Source: Candidatus Limosilactobacillus intestinigallinarum (GTDB lineage: Bacteria > Bacillota > Bacilli > Lactobacillales > Lactobacillaceae). From it: a stretch of 64,000 bases of DNA. Where the stretch lies: positions 53,243 through 117,242 of the forward strand of contig DXAA01000003.1 in NCBI GenBank assembly GCA_019117285.1, read 5' to 3'. The notes under the pieces were generated by a model. It was not told where the DNA came from. It searched no databases and worked only from the letters and a program-made list of their open reading frames with translations. A program made the translations under genes and the position numbers. Below are positions 42,135 to 52,150 of this stretch, piece after piece. Positions within the stretch are counted from its first letter, which is position 1. Every line of letters starts with the position of its first letter.

Positions 42135-43508
42135 TTACTTCTCCTTTTGATTCGTTAATTTTTCAACTGCTTCGATGAACCGGTCACCACGCACCTCAAA
42201 GCTTGGGAACTGGTCCCAACTGGCATTGGCCGGTGACAGCAGAATTACATCACCGGGTTCGCTAACCTTCCAGGCCGCAGGAACCGCCGTGATGGCGTTC
42301 TCACTTTCCAGGATCGTCGGAATGCCGGCCTGCTCAGCGGCATCCTTCATCTTATCCTTGCACTGACCAAAGACGATAATCGCCTTGACGTGCTTCTTGA
42401 AGTACGGTACCAGGCGTTCAAAGGTGTAACCCCGGTCCAACCCCCCGGCGAGGAGGATTACCGGCCGGTCAAACCCCTGCAGGGCCACCTCGGTCGCCTC
42501 AATGTCGGTTGACTTGGAGTCGTTGTAGAAGAGGCGGTCCTTATATTCCATGACGTATTGGAGACGGTGCCGGACCCCACCAAAGGTCGTCAGGACACTG
42601 ATGATGTCGTCGTTTGATACCCCACTGAGCTTAGCTGCCGCGATGGCTGCCAGGGCGTTTTCAACATTCTGGGGACCGATCAGGCGGATATCACTGGCCT
42701 TCATGATTTGTTCACCACGCCAGCAGATCATGCCGTCCTCTTCATAGGCCCCGTCATGACTCTTGTTCAGCCGGGAGAATGGGACAATGGTGGCCTGGGA
42801 ACGCCGGGCAATCTCTTGCCATTCATCACGATCCCAGTTCATGATCAGGAAGTCATCCTTGGTCTGATTCCGGGTGATGTTGAGCTTAGCATTGATGTAA
42901 TTTTCCCGGGTCTTGTGGTAATCCAGGTGGTTAGAGAAGATGTTCGTAATGATAGCGATGTGGGGGTGAATAGTCGGGCAACCGAGCAGCTGGAAGCTGG
43001 ATAATTCGGTGACGAGGGTATCGTCGGGTCCCATTCCCTCAGCTACCTTGCTGAAGGACACCCCGATGTTTCCCGCATACTTAACGTTATGACTGGAGCT
43101 CTTGGCCAGCATCAGCTGGGTCAGGGTCGTGGTGGTCGTCTTCCCGTTACTCCCGGTGACGCTAACCAGGTGACCGTCAAAGATCTCCCAACCGAGTTCG
43201 GCCTCGGTGATGATTGGCGTCTTTTGAGCGACAAACTTAGCAACCAGCGGGTTATCGTACGGGATCCCCGGGTTCTTGACAACCAGGTCAAAGCCCTCAT
43301 TCGCCAGGCTAACCGGGTTGGAGCCAGTGATGACCTTGATCCCATCGGCTTCCAGGTCGGCAACCACCTGCGGATCCTTTGGGTTCTTCATGTCGTTGGC
43401 CGTTACCGTTGCGCCCAGCTTGACAAGCAGGTGGGCAGCGTTAATGCCGCTGATTCCAAAGCCCATTACCAGAACCTTTTTGCCTTGATACTTACTAATC
43501 TTCTTCAT
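42135..43508 (-). CDS. murD: UDP-N-acetylmuramoylalanine--D-glutamate ligase
   Basis: 457 residues. It adds D-Glu to UDP-MurNAc-L-Ala. [13 protein letters not shown] is the P-loop; [20 protein letters not shown] and YNDSKSTD are metal and substrate segments of Mur ligases. GAGGG precedes ATG 43508. It lies between mraY and murG in the canonical order; murC is not in the cluster, as usual for lactobacilli. Confidence 0.97.
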   Translation of the reverse strand: MKKISKYQGKKVLVMGFGISGINAAHLLVKLGATVTANDMKNPKDPQVVADLEADGIKVITGSNPVSLANEGFDLVVKNPGIPYDNPLVAKFVAQKTPIITEAELGWEIFDGHLVSVTGSNGKTTTTTLTQLMLAKSSSHNVKYAGNIGVSFSKVAEGMGPDDTLVTELSSFQLLGCPTIHPHIAIITNIFSNHLDYHKTRENYINAKLNITRNQTKDDFLIMNWDRDEWQEIARRSQATIVPFSRLNKSHDGAYEEDGMICWRGEQIMKASDIRLIGPQNVENALAAIAAAKLSGVSNDDIISVLTTFGGVRHRLQYVMEYKDRLFYNDSKSTDIEATEVALQGFDRPVILLAGGLDRGYTFERLVPYFKKHVKAIIVFGQCKDKMKDAAEQAGIPTILESENAITAVPAAWKVSEPGDVILLSPANASWDQFPSFEVRGDRFIEAVEKLTNQKEK

Positions 43509-43535
43509 TGGATGTTTCCCTCTCTCAATCTAAAA

Positions 43536-44507
43536 TTAACCTGCAATTAAAATCCAACTTACGGCGATGATGGCGCCGATCAAACCAACAATCCAGAAGA
43601 CAATGTCGATCTTCCATTCACTCCAACCGCACAGTTCGAAGTGGTGGTGGATCGGGCTCATCTTGAAGATCCGTTTACCGGTCAGTTTGAAGGATGCCAC
43701 CTGGAGCATCACACTGGCCGTCTCACAGACGTAGACAATTCCGATGACCAGCAGTGACCACTCATGGTGTAACAACAGGGAAACCGCCGCCAGGGAAGCC
43801 CCGATGGCCAGGGATCCCATATCCCCCATGAAGATCTTAGCCGGTTTGTGGTTGTACGGGAAGAAGCCGACCAGCGTCCCGATCATGGCCAGGCAGAACA
43901 GGGCAATCTCGGGATAGCCGGGCTGGTTGAGGTTAACCAGGGCGATGATCAGGTAGGCGATAAACGAAATGATCGACAGACCACTGACCAGGCCATCGAG
44001 GCCATCCGTCAGGTTAACCGCGTTGGAGAAACCGACAATCCAGAAAATGATGAACAGGCCGTACCACCAACCAATTTGGCTGGTTCCAAAGCCCATCTGG
44101 AAGCCTTCGTGTTGGTAGATGACCGTGAAGATCATCGCTGCCACAACCTGGCAGAGGGCCTTTTGCCATGCCTTAAAGCCCTCGTTCTGGTGGTGAAAAA
44201 TCTTAATACTGTCGTCCCACATCCCGATCAGACCATAGACGACCAGGATAAAGAGCAGGGCCCAGAGGGTGTTGGAAATAAGTCCCCGCCAGGCGGCCAC
44301 CCAGAGGATGGTGATTACTGCCGAAACGATGAAGAGCAGGCCCCCCATGGTGGGAGTCCCGGCCTTCTTAGCATGCCAGGTTGGTCCTTCCTTTCGGATC
44401 TGCTGGCCCTCCTTCTTGGCCCGGAAATACCGAATTAGTGATGGCATCAGGAAAAAGGTAATCGCGAACGCACTGATTACCGTTAGAATAGCTGTCAATA
44501 AATTCAT
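43536..44507 (-). CDS. mraY: Phospho-N-acetylmuramoyl-pentapeptide transferase MraY
   Basis: 323 residues with about ten transmembrane helices. It transfers phospho-MurNAc-pentapeptide to undecaprenyl phosphate to make lipid [16 protein letters not shown] and [11 protein letters not shown] carry the catalytic aspartates, and [12 protein letters not shown] the cytoplasmic His loop. The ATG at 44507 is chosen over an upstream codon because GGAGG lies 5 bases before it. Confidence 0.97.
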   Translation of the reverse strand: MNLLTAILTVISAFAITFFLMPSLIRYFRAKKEGQQIRKEGPTWHAKKAGTPTMGGLLFIVSAVITILWVAAWRGLISNTLWALLFILVVYGLIGMWDDSIKIFHHQNEGFKAWQKALCQVVAAMIFTVIYQHEGFQMGFGTSQIGWWYGLFIIFWIVGFSNAVNLTDGLDGLVSGLSIISFIAYLIIALVNLNQPGYPEIALFCLAMIGTLVGFFPYNHKPAKIFMGDMGSLAIGASLAAVSLLLHHEWSLLVIGIVYVCETASVMLQVASFKLTGKRIFKMSPIHHHFELCGWSEWKIDIVFWIVGLIGAIIAVSWILIAG

Positions 44508-44519
44508 AGTGTCCTCCAA

Positions 44520-46673
44520 TTAGTTTTTAGATTTATATTTAACAACCAGGGTTTGATTCTTCGTGATGGTGGTGTTGGCCTTGATGCTCTGGGAATCAAC
44601 GTAACCATCCCCCTGCTCACTGAGCTGCAGGTGCAGCATTGAGGCCAGGGCATCAACATCTGCCGAACTCCATCCCGTCAGATCTGGCATCTTCACACGA
44701 CCACCAGTGTACAGGATGATCCGCTGGTTAGCCAATACCTGTTGGTCGGCGGTAAGTGACTGCTGCTTAACGGTCTTGCCACTACCAACCATGACCACCT
44801 GCAAATGACGGCGACCCAGGTCATTGCCGGCCGCCTGACTACTGCGCCCAACCACGGATGGCACGGTGACCATGCTGTGCGTGGCCTTCTCCGTGACGTT
44901 CCGCCGGTTGAGCAGCATCTTCATTGTCGGGTTAAAGACCTCGGCGATCTGGTCAGATGGCTGCGGGTTGACGTTTTGTGGCTGACGCAGGGTAATGTAG
45001 ATGATGTACTGCGGGTTCTTGGCTGGTGCCATCCCCACCATTGAGTAGAGGTAGTTAGTATCACCATTACTATAACCGTTGGCGCCACCAATCTGGGCCG
45101 TCCCGGTCTTGGCAGCGATCCGATGACCTTTGATCTGATAAGCGTGACCCAGGCCCTTCTGATCATAGACAACCCCCTGCATCAGGTCAAGGACCTTATG
45201 AGCGGTTTGGGCCTTGATCGGGTGGCCAACCACCGTCGGCTTGACCCGCTTGACGACCTGACCATCACTGTTGGTTACCTTGGAAACAAAGTAGGGCCGC
45301 ATCATCTTACCATGGTTGGCGACCGCCGTGAACGCCTGCATCATCTGCATCACATTCACCGTGATCCCCTGTCCAAAGGCGGTGTTGGCCTGTTCCAAGA
45401 TTCCCTTGAACTGGGTGAACCCGGTCACCTCATTGCCCATCCCGACGACGTTGACCCGTTTCAAGAGGCCAAAGCGCTTGATGTACTTGTACCAGGTATC
45501 AGCCCCCATACTCTGTTCGAGGTGGGCAAAGCCGACGTTACTGGACAGGTCGAAGGCATCCTTGTAAGTAATCACCCCCCAGCCACCAGATGACCAGTCG
45601 GTGATCTTGCCGCCCCCCATCGCCCAGGTTCCGGAGTTAAAGGTTCCGTTAGGGTCAAAGTGGCCGGAATCAATGGCCGCACTCAAGGCCAGGACCTTCA
45701 TCGTTGAACCAGGTTCGTAGGCGTCCTGGACCAGCATGTTACGCCAGACCGGATTCTTCTTGGAGCGCAGGGTTGGCCGCTGGGTAGCCGCAATGATCTT
45801 ACCGGTCTTGGCCTCCATCACGACAGCCGTCATCGCATTGGCCCGTGAGTGCTCATAGACCTTACCAACCTTGTTTTCCAGGAAGTGCTGTACCTGAGGA
45901 TCAAGGGTGGTCTGGATATCATCACCGTTGACCGCCTTCTTGGTTGTCGACTTAGAATTGGCCAGCTGGTAGCCATAAACATCCTGCTTATCCTGCCGAA
46001 TCCCATTGACACCGGTCAACTGCTTGTTGAAGTAGCCTTCCAGGCCGAGCTGGCCAACCAGGGTCGTGCCCCCGGGGACCTTCGCATCGGTCTTCGGGTT
46101 CGCCATCCCGATTAGTTGGGAGGCAAATTCACCCTCCGGATACTGCCGGGCCGGGGTGGCCACAAAGTTAATTCCGGGTAGATGATGGCTCTTGATCTTC
46201 TGCATGGTGGCCACGGACAGGTGGCTGCCGGCTGCCCCAAACTCGACCTGATAGGTCTGCCGATTGGTGGTCAAGATCTTCTCAATCTTGGCCGGTGACA
46301 GGTTGATGTACTGGGCCAACACCTTAGCGGTTTTCTTCTTATTCGTCACATAGAGCGGTTTACCACTATTTGAGCGCTGATTACGGTCAACCACGGCATA
46401 GAGGGTGTATTTACTGGTGTCACTGGCCAGGGCATTATGCTGAGCATCATAGATGGTCCCCCGCTTGGCCTGAATTACCTGCCGTTGGGTGTAGATCTGT
46501 TCCGCCTTCGATTGGAGGTTAACGTGTTGAACGTCCTTATTAATTGCAATATACGCAAAACGAACGATAAACAAGGTGAATAACGCAACCGTGATCATGA
46601 ACAACCATTTACCGAATGTTCCACGGTTTTTATTATTCAGCTTATTTCTCGTTCGTCGTGGCATCTTATTCAT
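44520..46673 (-). CDS. pbpB: Septal penicillin-binding protein PBP2x/FtsI with PASTA domains
   Basis: 717 residues. The class B transpeptidase that cross-links septal peptidoglycan. One N-terminal membrane helix (about 24-44), a dimerisation domain, a transpeptidase domain with GSTMK (active Ser), SSN and KTGTA motifs, then two PASTA domains (about 595-715) that bind wall fragments or beta-lactams. Its start overlaps the ftsL stop (TAATG) and has little Shine-Dalgarno, so it should be translationally coupled. Another in-frame ATG is three codons later. Confidence 0.96.
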   Translation of the reverse strand: MNKMPRRTRNKLNNKNRGTFGKWLFMITVALFTLFIVRFAYIAINKDVQHVNLQSKAEQIYTQRQVIQAKRGTIYDAQHNALASDTSKYTLYAVVDRNQRSNSGKPLYVTNKKKTAKVLAQYINLSPAKIEKILTTNRQTYQVEFGAAGSHLSVATMQKIKSHHLPGINFVATPARQYPEGEFASQLIGMANPKTDAKVPGGTTLVGQLGLEGYFNKQLTGVNGIRQDKQDVYGYQLANSKSTTKKAVNGDDIQTTLDPQVQHFLENKVGKVYEHSRANAMTAVVMEAKTGKIIAATQRPTLRSKKNPVWRNMLVQDAYEPGSTMKVLALSAAIDSGHFDPNGTFNSGTWAMGGGKITDWSSGGWGVITYKDAFDLSSNVGFAHLEQSMGADTWYKYIKRFGLLKRVNVVGMGNEVTGFTQFKGILEQANTAFGQGITVNVMQMMQAFTAVANHGKMMRPYFVSKVTNSDGQVVKRVKPTVVGHPIKAQTAHKVLDLMQGVVYDQKGLGHAYQIKGHRIAAKTGTAQIGGANGYSNGDTNYLYSMVGMAPAKNPQYIIYITLRQPQNVNPQPSDQIAEVFNPTMKMLLNRRNVTEKATHSMVTVPSVVGRSSQAAGNDLGRRHLQVVMVGSGKTVKQQSLTADQQVLANQRIILYTGGRVKMPDLTGWSSADVDALASMLHLQLSEQGDGYVDSQSIKANTTITKNQTLVVKYKSKN

Positions 46674-47041
46674 TATTTATCAATGTTCCTTACATTTGAA
46701 ATTTTATCAGTCAAGCCATACTTATGCGCAGCGGCCTTGAGATTGGTCTGGCTGGTCAGCTCGGCAATCTCCTGGTGGGCGCTGGTATTAGAATTTTTCA
46801 CCCGGGTAATCTGATTCTGTAAGTCCTGCAAATGGTGCTGACGACTATTCATCGTCACCTTCGTCGATAAGAGGGTAATGACCAAAAAAAGGGTCACAAT
46901 ACTGCCGACAAGTACTAATGAACGTTCAAAGGGCGACCAGGTCACCTTGGCCACGCCAACTGGCTGCGCCTTAGGAGCCCGTCCCGTTTTTGCCTGTTCA
47001 TTTGATAATTTTCGTGCAGTATTTGAAACCACTTTGACCAC
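46673..47041 (-). CDS. ftsL: Cell division protein FtsL
   Basis: 122 residues: a basic cytoplasmic segment (1-50), one transmembrane helix (about 51-72, LVLVGSIVTLFLVITLL), and a short extracellular coiled coil (QHHLQDLQNQITRVKN) that pairs with DivIC. Sequence conservation in the family is low, so the call rests on size, topology and position between rsmH and pbp2x. Confidence 0.9.
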   Translation of the reverse strand: MVKVVSNTARKLSNEQAKTGRAPKAQPVGVAKVTWSPFERSLVLVGSIVTLFLVITLLSTKVTMNSRQHHLQDLQNQITRVKNSNTSAHQEIAELTSQTNLKAAAHKYGLTDKISNVRNIDK

Positions 47042-47049
47042 TCTTTCCT

Positions 47050-47997
47050 TTATTTGACTTTTTCAATGATCCGCAATTTTGCGCTGTGTGCTCGATGATT
47101 ATTGGCTAATTCGTGAGCACTAGGAAGAATCGGCTTCTTATTTACTAATTTAAAATGGGGTTCCATGCCGGCGGGAATTACCGGAAGTCCCTGTGGTAGG
47201 TCGGCACTCAATGACGTCTTTTCCCGAAACATCGTCTTCACCAGGCGGTCTTCCAGGGACTGAAAAGTGATCACACTGATCCGACCGTGAACGTTTAACA
47301 GCTCCAGGGCCTGTTCGAGTGATTCCTCCAGGGCCCCCAGTTCGTCGTTGACCGCAATCCGGATGGCTTGAAAACTTTTTTTGGCCGGGTGCCCACCATG
47401 GCGCCGGGCCGCCGCTGGAATGGCCTCCTTGATGACGTCAACCAGTTCGAAGGTAGTCCGGATCGGTTGGTGTGACCGGCGTTGTTCGATCTTCCGGGCG
47501 ATCTGCTTGGCAAAGCGTTCTTCGCCATAACGGTAAAGAATCTTAACCAGGCGTTCATAGGGCCACTCGTTGACCACTTCCATCGCCGACAATGACTGAT
47601 CCTGGTTCATTCGCATGTCCAATGGTGCGTCATGTTGGTAGCTAAAGCCCCGAGCGCCATCATCGAATTGTGGCGACGAAACCCCGAGGTCATAGACAAT
47701 CCCATCAATACTGGTAACCCCCTGGCTGTTCAGAGCAGCCTTGAGGTGGCGAAAGTTATCCTCCACCAGGGTTAATTTTCCCGCCGCCAACGCCGGCGCC
47801 AGGTGCTCCTGGTTGTACTCAATGGCGGTCTTGTCCTGATCAAACGAATAAAGGTGGCCGGTGGTCAATTGTTTGAGAATCTCACCAGAATGACCACCAC
47901 CACCAAGGGTTGCATCAACATAAGTACCAGTTGGTTGCAGATTTAGTCCTGCTACGGCCTCGTGTAGTAAAACCGTTACGTGCTTAAATTCTGCCAT
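47050..47997 (-). CDS. rsmH: 16S rRNA (cytosine(1402)-N4)-methyltransferase
   Basis: 315 residues. It methylates C1402 of 16S rRNA with [16 protein letters not shown] and [15 protein letters not shown] form the SAM site; [17 protein letters not shown] and [19 protein letters not shown] are signatures of the family. The ATG at 47997 is preferred to the preceding TTG; AAGGAG is upstream. The ftsL start follows after 8 bases. Confidence 0.96.
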   Translation of the reverse strand: MAEFKHVTVLLHEAVAGLNLQPTGTYVDATLGGGGHSGEILKQLTTGHLYSFDQDKTAIEYNQEHLAPALAAGKLTLVEDNFRHLKAALNSQGVTSIDGIVYDLGVSSPQFDDGARGFSYQHDAPLDMRMNQDQSLSAMEVVNEWPYERLVKILYRYGEERFAKQIARKIEQRRSHQPIRTTFELVDVIKEAIPAAARRHGGHPAKKSFQAIRIAVNDELGALEESLEQALELLNVHGRISVITFQSLEDRLVKTMFREKTSLSADLPQGLPVIPAGMEPHFKLVNKKPILPSAHELANNHRAHSAKLRIIEKVK

Positions 47998-48012
47998 CAA
48001 CTTGCACTCCTT

Positions 48013-48441
48013 TTAAAAATCAATGTTTAAATCTTCAGCAATTTCATCAAAGTTATCCGCAATATTGGCGTTGTAGTCATCCCAGCGGTCCCGGTCCCAA
48101 ATCTCGAGCCGGTTGGAGACACCAATCACCATGCACTTTTTCGTCAACTTGGCATACTGACATAGCGGATCCGGGATGTTAATCCGTCCCTGCTTATCAA
48201 TCCCACAGACCGTCGCGGCAGAATAGAGGAAGCGGACAAACGCCCGGGCATCCCGCTTGGTCAGCGGTAACGCCTTTAGTTTCTTCTCTAATAACTGCCA
48301 TTCCGCCATCGGATAGCCAAAAAGGCACCCGTCTAAACCCCGGGTGACTACAAACTGCTTACCAAGCTGGTCGCGGAATTTGGCTGGGATGATTAGCCGT
48401 TGTTTGGCGTCAAGCGTGTGCTGGTATTCGCCCATCAGCAA
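48013..48441 (-). CDS. mraZ: Transcriptional regulator MraZ
   Basis: 142 residues. MraZ is an AbrB-like DNA-binding protein that represses or tunes its own dcw operon. Two swapped-hairpin domains each show the family DxKxR-type motif ([21 protein letters not shown]-like start; DKQGRINIP in the second). A TTG at 48441 gives the usual start M-L-M-G-E-Y-Q-H and lies 9 bases after AAAGGGGG; the ATG at 48435 is the alternative. It heads the dcw operon. Confidence 0.94.
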   Translation of the reverse strand: MLMGEYQHTLDAKQRLIIPAKFRDQLGKQFVVTRGLDGCLFGYPMAEWQLLEKKLKALPLTKRDARAFVRFLYSAATVCGIDKQGRINIPDPLCQYAKLTKKCMVIGVSNRLEIWDRDRWDDYNANIADNFDEIAEDLNIDF

Positions 48442-48479
48442 GCCAATCATCCCCCTTTGACCACTTTATAGGACAAGTC

Positions 48480-48504
48480 TACCACAATCCCCCACTTCCC
48501 ACCA
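48480..48504 (-). promoter_or_regulatory. Three-copy MraZ operator upstream of mraZ
   Basis: On the minus strand TGGTG, TGGGG and TGGTA recur at exactly 10-bp intervals (48500-48504, 48490-48494, 48480-48484), the arrangement of direct repeats bound by MraZ in other bacteria. The site is about 40 bases before the mraZ start. Confidence 0.75.
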
Positions 48505-48529
48505 CGGGTTTTCAAAATTTTGTTATAAT

Positions 48530-48562
48530 AAAAAAATGACGGAAATTGTTTAATTTCCGTCA
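48530..48562 (-). terminator. Terminator of the DUF3397 gene
   Basis: On the minus strand a perfect 11-bp stem TGACGGAAATT/AATTTCCGTCA with loop AAAC is followed by TTTTTTT; it separates the upstream gene from the dcw promoter. Confidence 0.92.
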
Positions 48563-48593
48563 CCTTATTTAATGGATGTTAATTATTAATTTA

Positions 48594-48947
48594 TTAAATT
48601 AATGGTAATCCCCCACTGAATAATGAACCGATAAACACGATGACCGCATAAGTCACTGACCAACGCCAGAAAACGGGCCAGTAACGACGATAAATGAACT
48701 CGTGGTTATGAATCAACTGAACGAAGATCAACCCCAGGGCTAACAGCATCCAGAGGGCCATCGGGTAGGCAAACCAGTATGGTCCCAGGTTGACGATGCT
48801 CAGCACCCAAAGGACCAGCACCCAGCCATAACGACAGAGGCGTCGCACCCGTGATCCCCGATTGATTCGCCGTGCCAAGAAGGTTAGCCCCCACAGTAAG
48901 AGGATAACCACGAGCTCCATTAAGATATGATGATAGTCAACCAACAC
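48594..48947 (-). CDS. DUF3397 family membrane protein
   Basis: 117 residues with four predicted transmembrane helices (about 8-26, 42-57, 62-80, 95-113). It resembles the Lactobacillaceae DUF3397 family, which is commonly found just upstream of mraZ. No catalytic motif is visible. The start is GTG 48947 or TTG 48944; AGGGA is close to both. Function unknown. Confidence 0.8.
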   Translation of the reverse strand: MLVDYHHILMELVVILLLWGLTFLARRINRGSRVRRLCRYGWVLVLWVLSIVNLGPYWFAYPMALWMLLALGLIFVQLIHNHEFIYRRYWPVFWRWSVTYAVIVFIGSLFSGGLPLI

Positions 48948-49006
48948 TTTTCCCTAGCCACCTTAAAGTTAATTGTCCTAAGTCTATCATATTTTTGGCA
49001 TTCCGT

Positions 49007-49036
49007 TTGAAAGCAAGTGGTGAAATGCGGTACACT
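49007..49036 (+). promoter_or_regulatory. Candidate promoter of the DUF4044 gene
   Basis: TTGAAA (49007-49012) and TACACT (49031-49036) are separated by 18 bases, about 38 bases before the ATG at 49074. Confidence 0.6.
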
Positions 49037-49073
49037 ACTAGAAGTTAATGATCGTGAAAGGCGGTTAACAATT

Positions 49074-49193
49074 ATGCAACGAAAGAAGAAGACACGTTTC
49101 CAGAAGATCACCATGGTCGCCATCTGGCTGATGCTGATTGCGATGCTGGGATCACTGATCTTCAGTGCGGTCGCCGCATTGAACCTCATCTAA
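49074..49193 (+). CDS. DUF4044 family single-pass membrane microprotein
   Basis: 39 residues: a basic start (MQRKKKTRFQKITM) and one hydrophobic helix (WLMLIAMLGSLIFSAVAAL). It matches by eye the small DUF4044 family found across lactobacilli. AAAGGCGG precedes the ATG, a promoter lies upstream and a strong terminator follows immediately, so it is a complete monocistronic gene despite its size. Function unknown. Confidence 0.82.
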   Translation: MQRKKKTRFQKITMVAIWLMLIAMLGSLIFSAVAALNLI

Positions 49194-49202
49194 GTCCAAA
49201 AT

Positions 49203-49241
49203 AAAAGAAGCGGTAGTGCAAATTGCACTACCGCTTCTTTT
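49203..49241. terminator. Bidirectional terminator between DUF4044 and ftsK
   Basis: AAAAGAAGCGGTAGTGCAA pairs with TTGCACTACCGCTTCTTTT, a near-perfect stem of about 18 bp with flanking A and T runs. It overlaps the last base of the ftsK stop codon. Confidence 0.93.
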
Positions 49242-51549
49242 ATTTTTGCTCCGCTTGATCAGGTTTCTTGTAGACCTCCCGCGGTTTGGAGCCGTTGGCC
49301 GGACTGATGTAGCCCCGCTGGGCCATATCATCGATAATCCGGGCTGCCCGGTTATAACCAATGCGGAAGCGCCGTTGGATCAGCGAGGTCGAAGCCCGCT
49401 GTTCCTGGACCACAAAGTCAAGGGCCTCCTTGAAGAGAGGATCCTCGTCCTCCTTTTCGTCCTCTGCAGCCATCTCGGCATCACTGACCACCATCTGCTG
49501 ATCATACTCAGCGGGCCGCTCCTGTTTGATGAAGCCAACCACCGCCTCGACGTCCTGGTCGGAGATAAAGGCCCCCTGGACCCGAACCGGCTTATTCTGG
49601 TCGATCGGCTCAAACAGCATGTCCCCACGGCCGAGCAGTTTCTCGGCCCCGTTGGCGTCCAGGATGGTTCGCGAATCCACCCCGCTGGAAACCGCGAAGG
49701 CAATCCGGGACGGCACGTTGGCCTTGATCAGACCGGTGATGACGTCGACAGACGGCCGCTGGGTCGCCAGGATCATGTGAATTCCAGCCGCCCGGCCCAT
49801 CTGAGCAATCCGGACAATGGCGTCCTCAACATCGTTGGAAACCGTCATCATCAGGTCCGCCAGCTCATCGACAACCACCAGGACCAGGGGCAAGGACGGC
49901 TGCTGGTCATCGGGATGGGCCGTATTTTGTTGCTGAACCAGGTGATTATACCCCTTGAGGTTACGGACCCCAAACTTGGCAAACAACTCGTAGCGTCGTT
50001 CCATCTCCGCCACGACCTTGGCCAGGGCCCGGGCCGCCTTCTTAGGTTCAGAAACCACTGGACTAAGTAGGTGGGGAATATCATTGTAGACGCTCAACTC
50101 AACCTTCTTCGGGTCGATCAGCAGCATTTTCACCTGGTGGGGTTTGGCTTTGAGCAGGATGCTGGTCAGGATGACGTTGATGGCCACCGATTTCCCACTC
50201 CCGGTCGCCCCGGCGATCAGAAGGTGGGGCATCTTAGTCAAGTCGGCCATCTCAACATCGCCGGTGACGGTTCGGCCGAGGGGTACGTTCATCGGGTTAT
50301 CATCCTGGGGCGCCGCCTCAAACATGTCACGGAAGCCAACCGTGGCCACCTGCTGGTTGGGCACCTCAATCCCGATCAGGGACTTACCAGGAATTGGCGC
50401 CTCGATCCGGATGTCCTTGGCAGCCAGAGCCAGGGCCAGGTCATCCGCCAGGTGAGTGATGCGACTGACCTTAACCCCCACGGCCGGCCGTAGCTCATAC
50501 TTGGTGACGGACGGCCCCAGGTTGACGTTTTCAACCGTTGCATCGACGTTGAAGGACTTCAGGGTCTTCTGCAGGAGCTGGGTGTTCTTCTTGATGTTCT
50601 TGAGATCGGCTTGCTGGTCGGTCGCCTTGACCTTGCTCAACAGGGTCAATGGCGGCAGCTGGTAATCCTTATCGGCCTGAGCTGTGACGCCGGCCATGGA
50701 AAGCTCAGCCTGCTCACCAGCTACCGCACTGTCTGGCGCCGCACTCTCCTGATGGTCACTGGCCACCGTAATCTTGGGTTCGACCACCGGTGTCGGCGTC
50801 TGTGATGATGGTGTCGGGGCCGCTGATGGCGGTGTTGCCTCCTCATCATCTTTGAAGAAGTCCTGAACCTTCTTACCCAACGATGGCCCGGCGCTGGCCG
50901 TGGCAGGGGCAGTCACGCCAGGCTGCTTCATCTTGGCCGACAACTCCTGACCACCAGTGTGCAGCACCCCCAGCAGCCGTTGGACCAGTCGGCCACAAAG
51001 CCGGAGGAAGTCGCGCCATGGCAGGGCAAAGAAGATCACTACCCCACTGACCATCAGCAACCAGGCAAAGATGGCGGTTCCGACACGGTCAACTAAGACA
51101 TCACAGGCCGCATACAGGTAGGCCCCCAGCATTCCACCACCGATTGGCAGGGTGCTGTCCCCGTTGAGTACTGCCTTACTCAGGTTGCTCCAGGTCACCG
51201 CCGGAATCTTGGCATGGACGTTTAGTTGGTTCATCATCAAAACATGCAACCAGATCAAGAGGCCCAGGTAACAGACCACGAATCCGGCGATGCGCCGCGG
51301 ACTAAAGTGCAGCCAGCGGGCATAGAGGGCAAAGCCAAGGCCGTACAAGAGGACAACCAACATCAATACCGGGTAGCTGGCCCCAACCAGGAGCTTGAAG
51401 AGCCCCTGGATGACGGCCCCCAGGGCCCCCAGATTAAACAGGCCCACCAGGACCAATAGAATCACCGCAATCCCCGCCAGGTTATTGGCCAGCCGGTGTT
51501 GTTTAGCATTCGAACGCCGCCGCTTACGTGTTTTCTTTCGCTGTGCCAT
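49240..51549 (-). CDS. ftsK: DNA translocase FtsK/SpoIIIE
   Basis: 769 residues. It pumps chromosomal DNA through the closing septum. Four N-terminal transmembrane helices (about 22-190), a Pro/Ser/Thr-rich linker (about 200-290), a RecA-like motor with Walker A GATGSGKSVAINV and Walker B LVLVVVDELADLM, and a C-terminal winged-helix gamma domain (about 690-755, RRFRIGYNRAARIIDDM) that reads orienting DNA motifs. GAGGGGAGG precedes ATG 51549. It follows trmL by 14 bases. Confidence 0.96.
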   Translation of the reverse strand: MAQRKKTRKRRRSNAKQHRLANNLAGIAVILLVLVGLFNLGALGAVIQGLFKLLVGASYPVLMLVVLLYGLGFALYARWLHFSPRRIAGFVVCYLGLLIWLHVLMMNQLNVHAKIPAVTWSNLSKAVLNGDSTLPIGGGMLGAYLYAACDVLVDRVGTAIFAWLLMVSGVVIFFALPWRDFLRLCGRLVQRLLGVLHTGGQELSAKMKQPGVTAPATASAGPSLGKKVQDFFKDDEEATPPSAAPTPSSQTPTPVVEPKITVASDHQESAAPDSAVAGEQAELSMAGVTAQADKDYQLPPLTLLSKVKATDQQADLKNIKKNTQLLQKTLKSFNVDATVENVNLGPSVTKYELRPAVGVKVSRITHLADDLALALAAKDIRIEAPIPGKSLIGIEVPNQQVATVGFRDMFEAAPQDDNPMNVPLGRTVTGDVEMADLTKMPHLLIAGATGSGKSVAINVILTSILLKAKPHQVKMLLIDPKKVELSVYNDIPHLLSPVVSEPKKAARALAKVVAEMERRYELFAKFGVRNLKGYNHLVQQQNTAHPDDQQPSLPLVLVVVDELADLMMTVSNDVEDAIVRIAQMGRAAGIHMILATQRPSVDVITGLIKANVPSRIAFAVSSGVDSRTILDANGAEKLLGRGDMLFEPIDQNKPVRVQGAFISDQDVEAVVGFIKQERPAEYDQQMVVSDAEMAAEDEKEDEDPLFKEALDFVVQEQRASTSLIQRRFRIGYNRAARIIDDMAQRGYISPANGSKPREVYKKPDQAEQK

Positions 51550-51563
51550 ACGCCCTCCCCTCG

Positions 51564-52073
51564 CTACTTCAGCTTATCAAAGTGATAGGTGTGTACGCGG
51601 GCCAGTCCGGGAAAACTCTGCTGGCGCAGGGCCTCGTAGATGACAATGGCGGCACTGTTTGAAAGGTTAAGGGCCCGGATATTGTTGTCGTTTTGCGGGA
51701 TCCGAATGGCATTTTCCGGATAGCGCCGCATGAACTGTTCGGGTAGGCCGGTTGTCTCCTTACCAAACAGGAAGTAATGGTCACCCGCACTGGTGTAGTC
51801 CACGTCGGTGTAATCACGACTGGCGAATTTGGAGACCAGGTACAACTTGCTGATATCTGGTACACTGGCCACGAATTCCTGCAGGTCATCGTGGTAGGTA
51901 ATCTTGACCTTGTCCCAGTAGTCCAGGCCGGCTCGCTTCATATGCTTGTCATCGGTAGAAAAGCCGAGGGGCCGGATCAGGTGCAGTTCCGTGTTGGTCC
52001 CGGCACAGGTCCGGGCAATGTTACCCGTGTTGGCGGGAAAAAGTGGTTCAAACAATACGATATGATTGGTCAT
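51564..52073 (-). CDS. trmL: tRNA (cytidine/uridine-34-2'-O)-methyltransferase TrmL
   Basis: 169 residues. A SPOUT (knotted) methyltransferase that 2'-O-methylates the wobble base of certain tRNAs. FEPLFPANTGNIARTCAGTN is the N-terminal signature, LFGKETTGLPE and IRIPQNDNNIRALNLSNSAAI form the SAM-binding knot. GAGGAG precedes ATG 52073. Cotranscribed with ftsK. Confidence 0.95.
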   Translation of the reverse strand: MTNHIVLFEPLFPANTGNIARTCAGTNTELHLIRPLGFSTDDKHMKRAGLDYWDKVKITYHDDLQEFVASVPDISKLYLVSKFASRDYTDVDYTSAGDHYFLFGKETTGLPEQFMRRYPENAIRIPQNDNNIRALNLSNSAAIVIYEALRQQSFPGLARVHTYHFDKLK

Positions 52074-52095
52074 TGTAAAAACTCCTCAAATATAT

Positions 52096-52139
52096 AAAAA
52101 AAGCAGGGTCTCGGTGTGGGCACGGCGAAACGCTGCTTT
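52096..52139 (-). terminator. Terminator of rlmA
   Basis: On the minus strand AAAGCAG pairs with CTGCTTT and the stem continues through GTTTCG/CGAGAC and GTG/CAC with small internal loops; a T run follows. Confidence 0.75.
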
Positions 52140-52150
52140 AATGAAGTACT

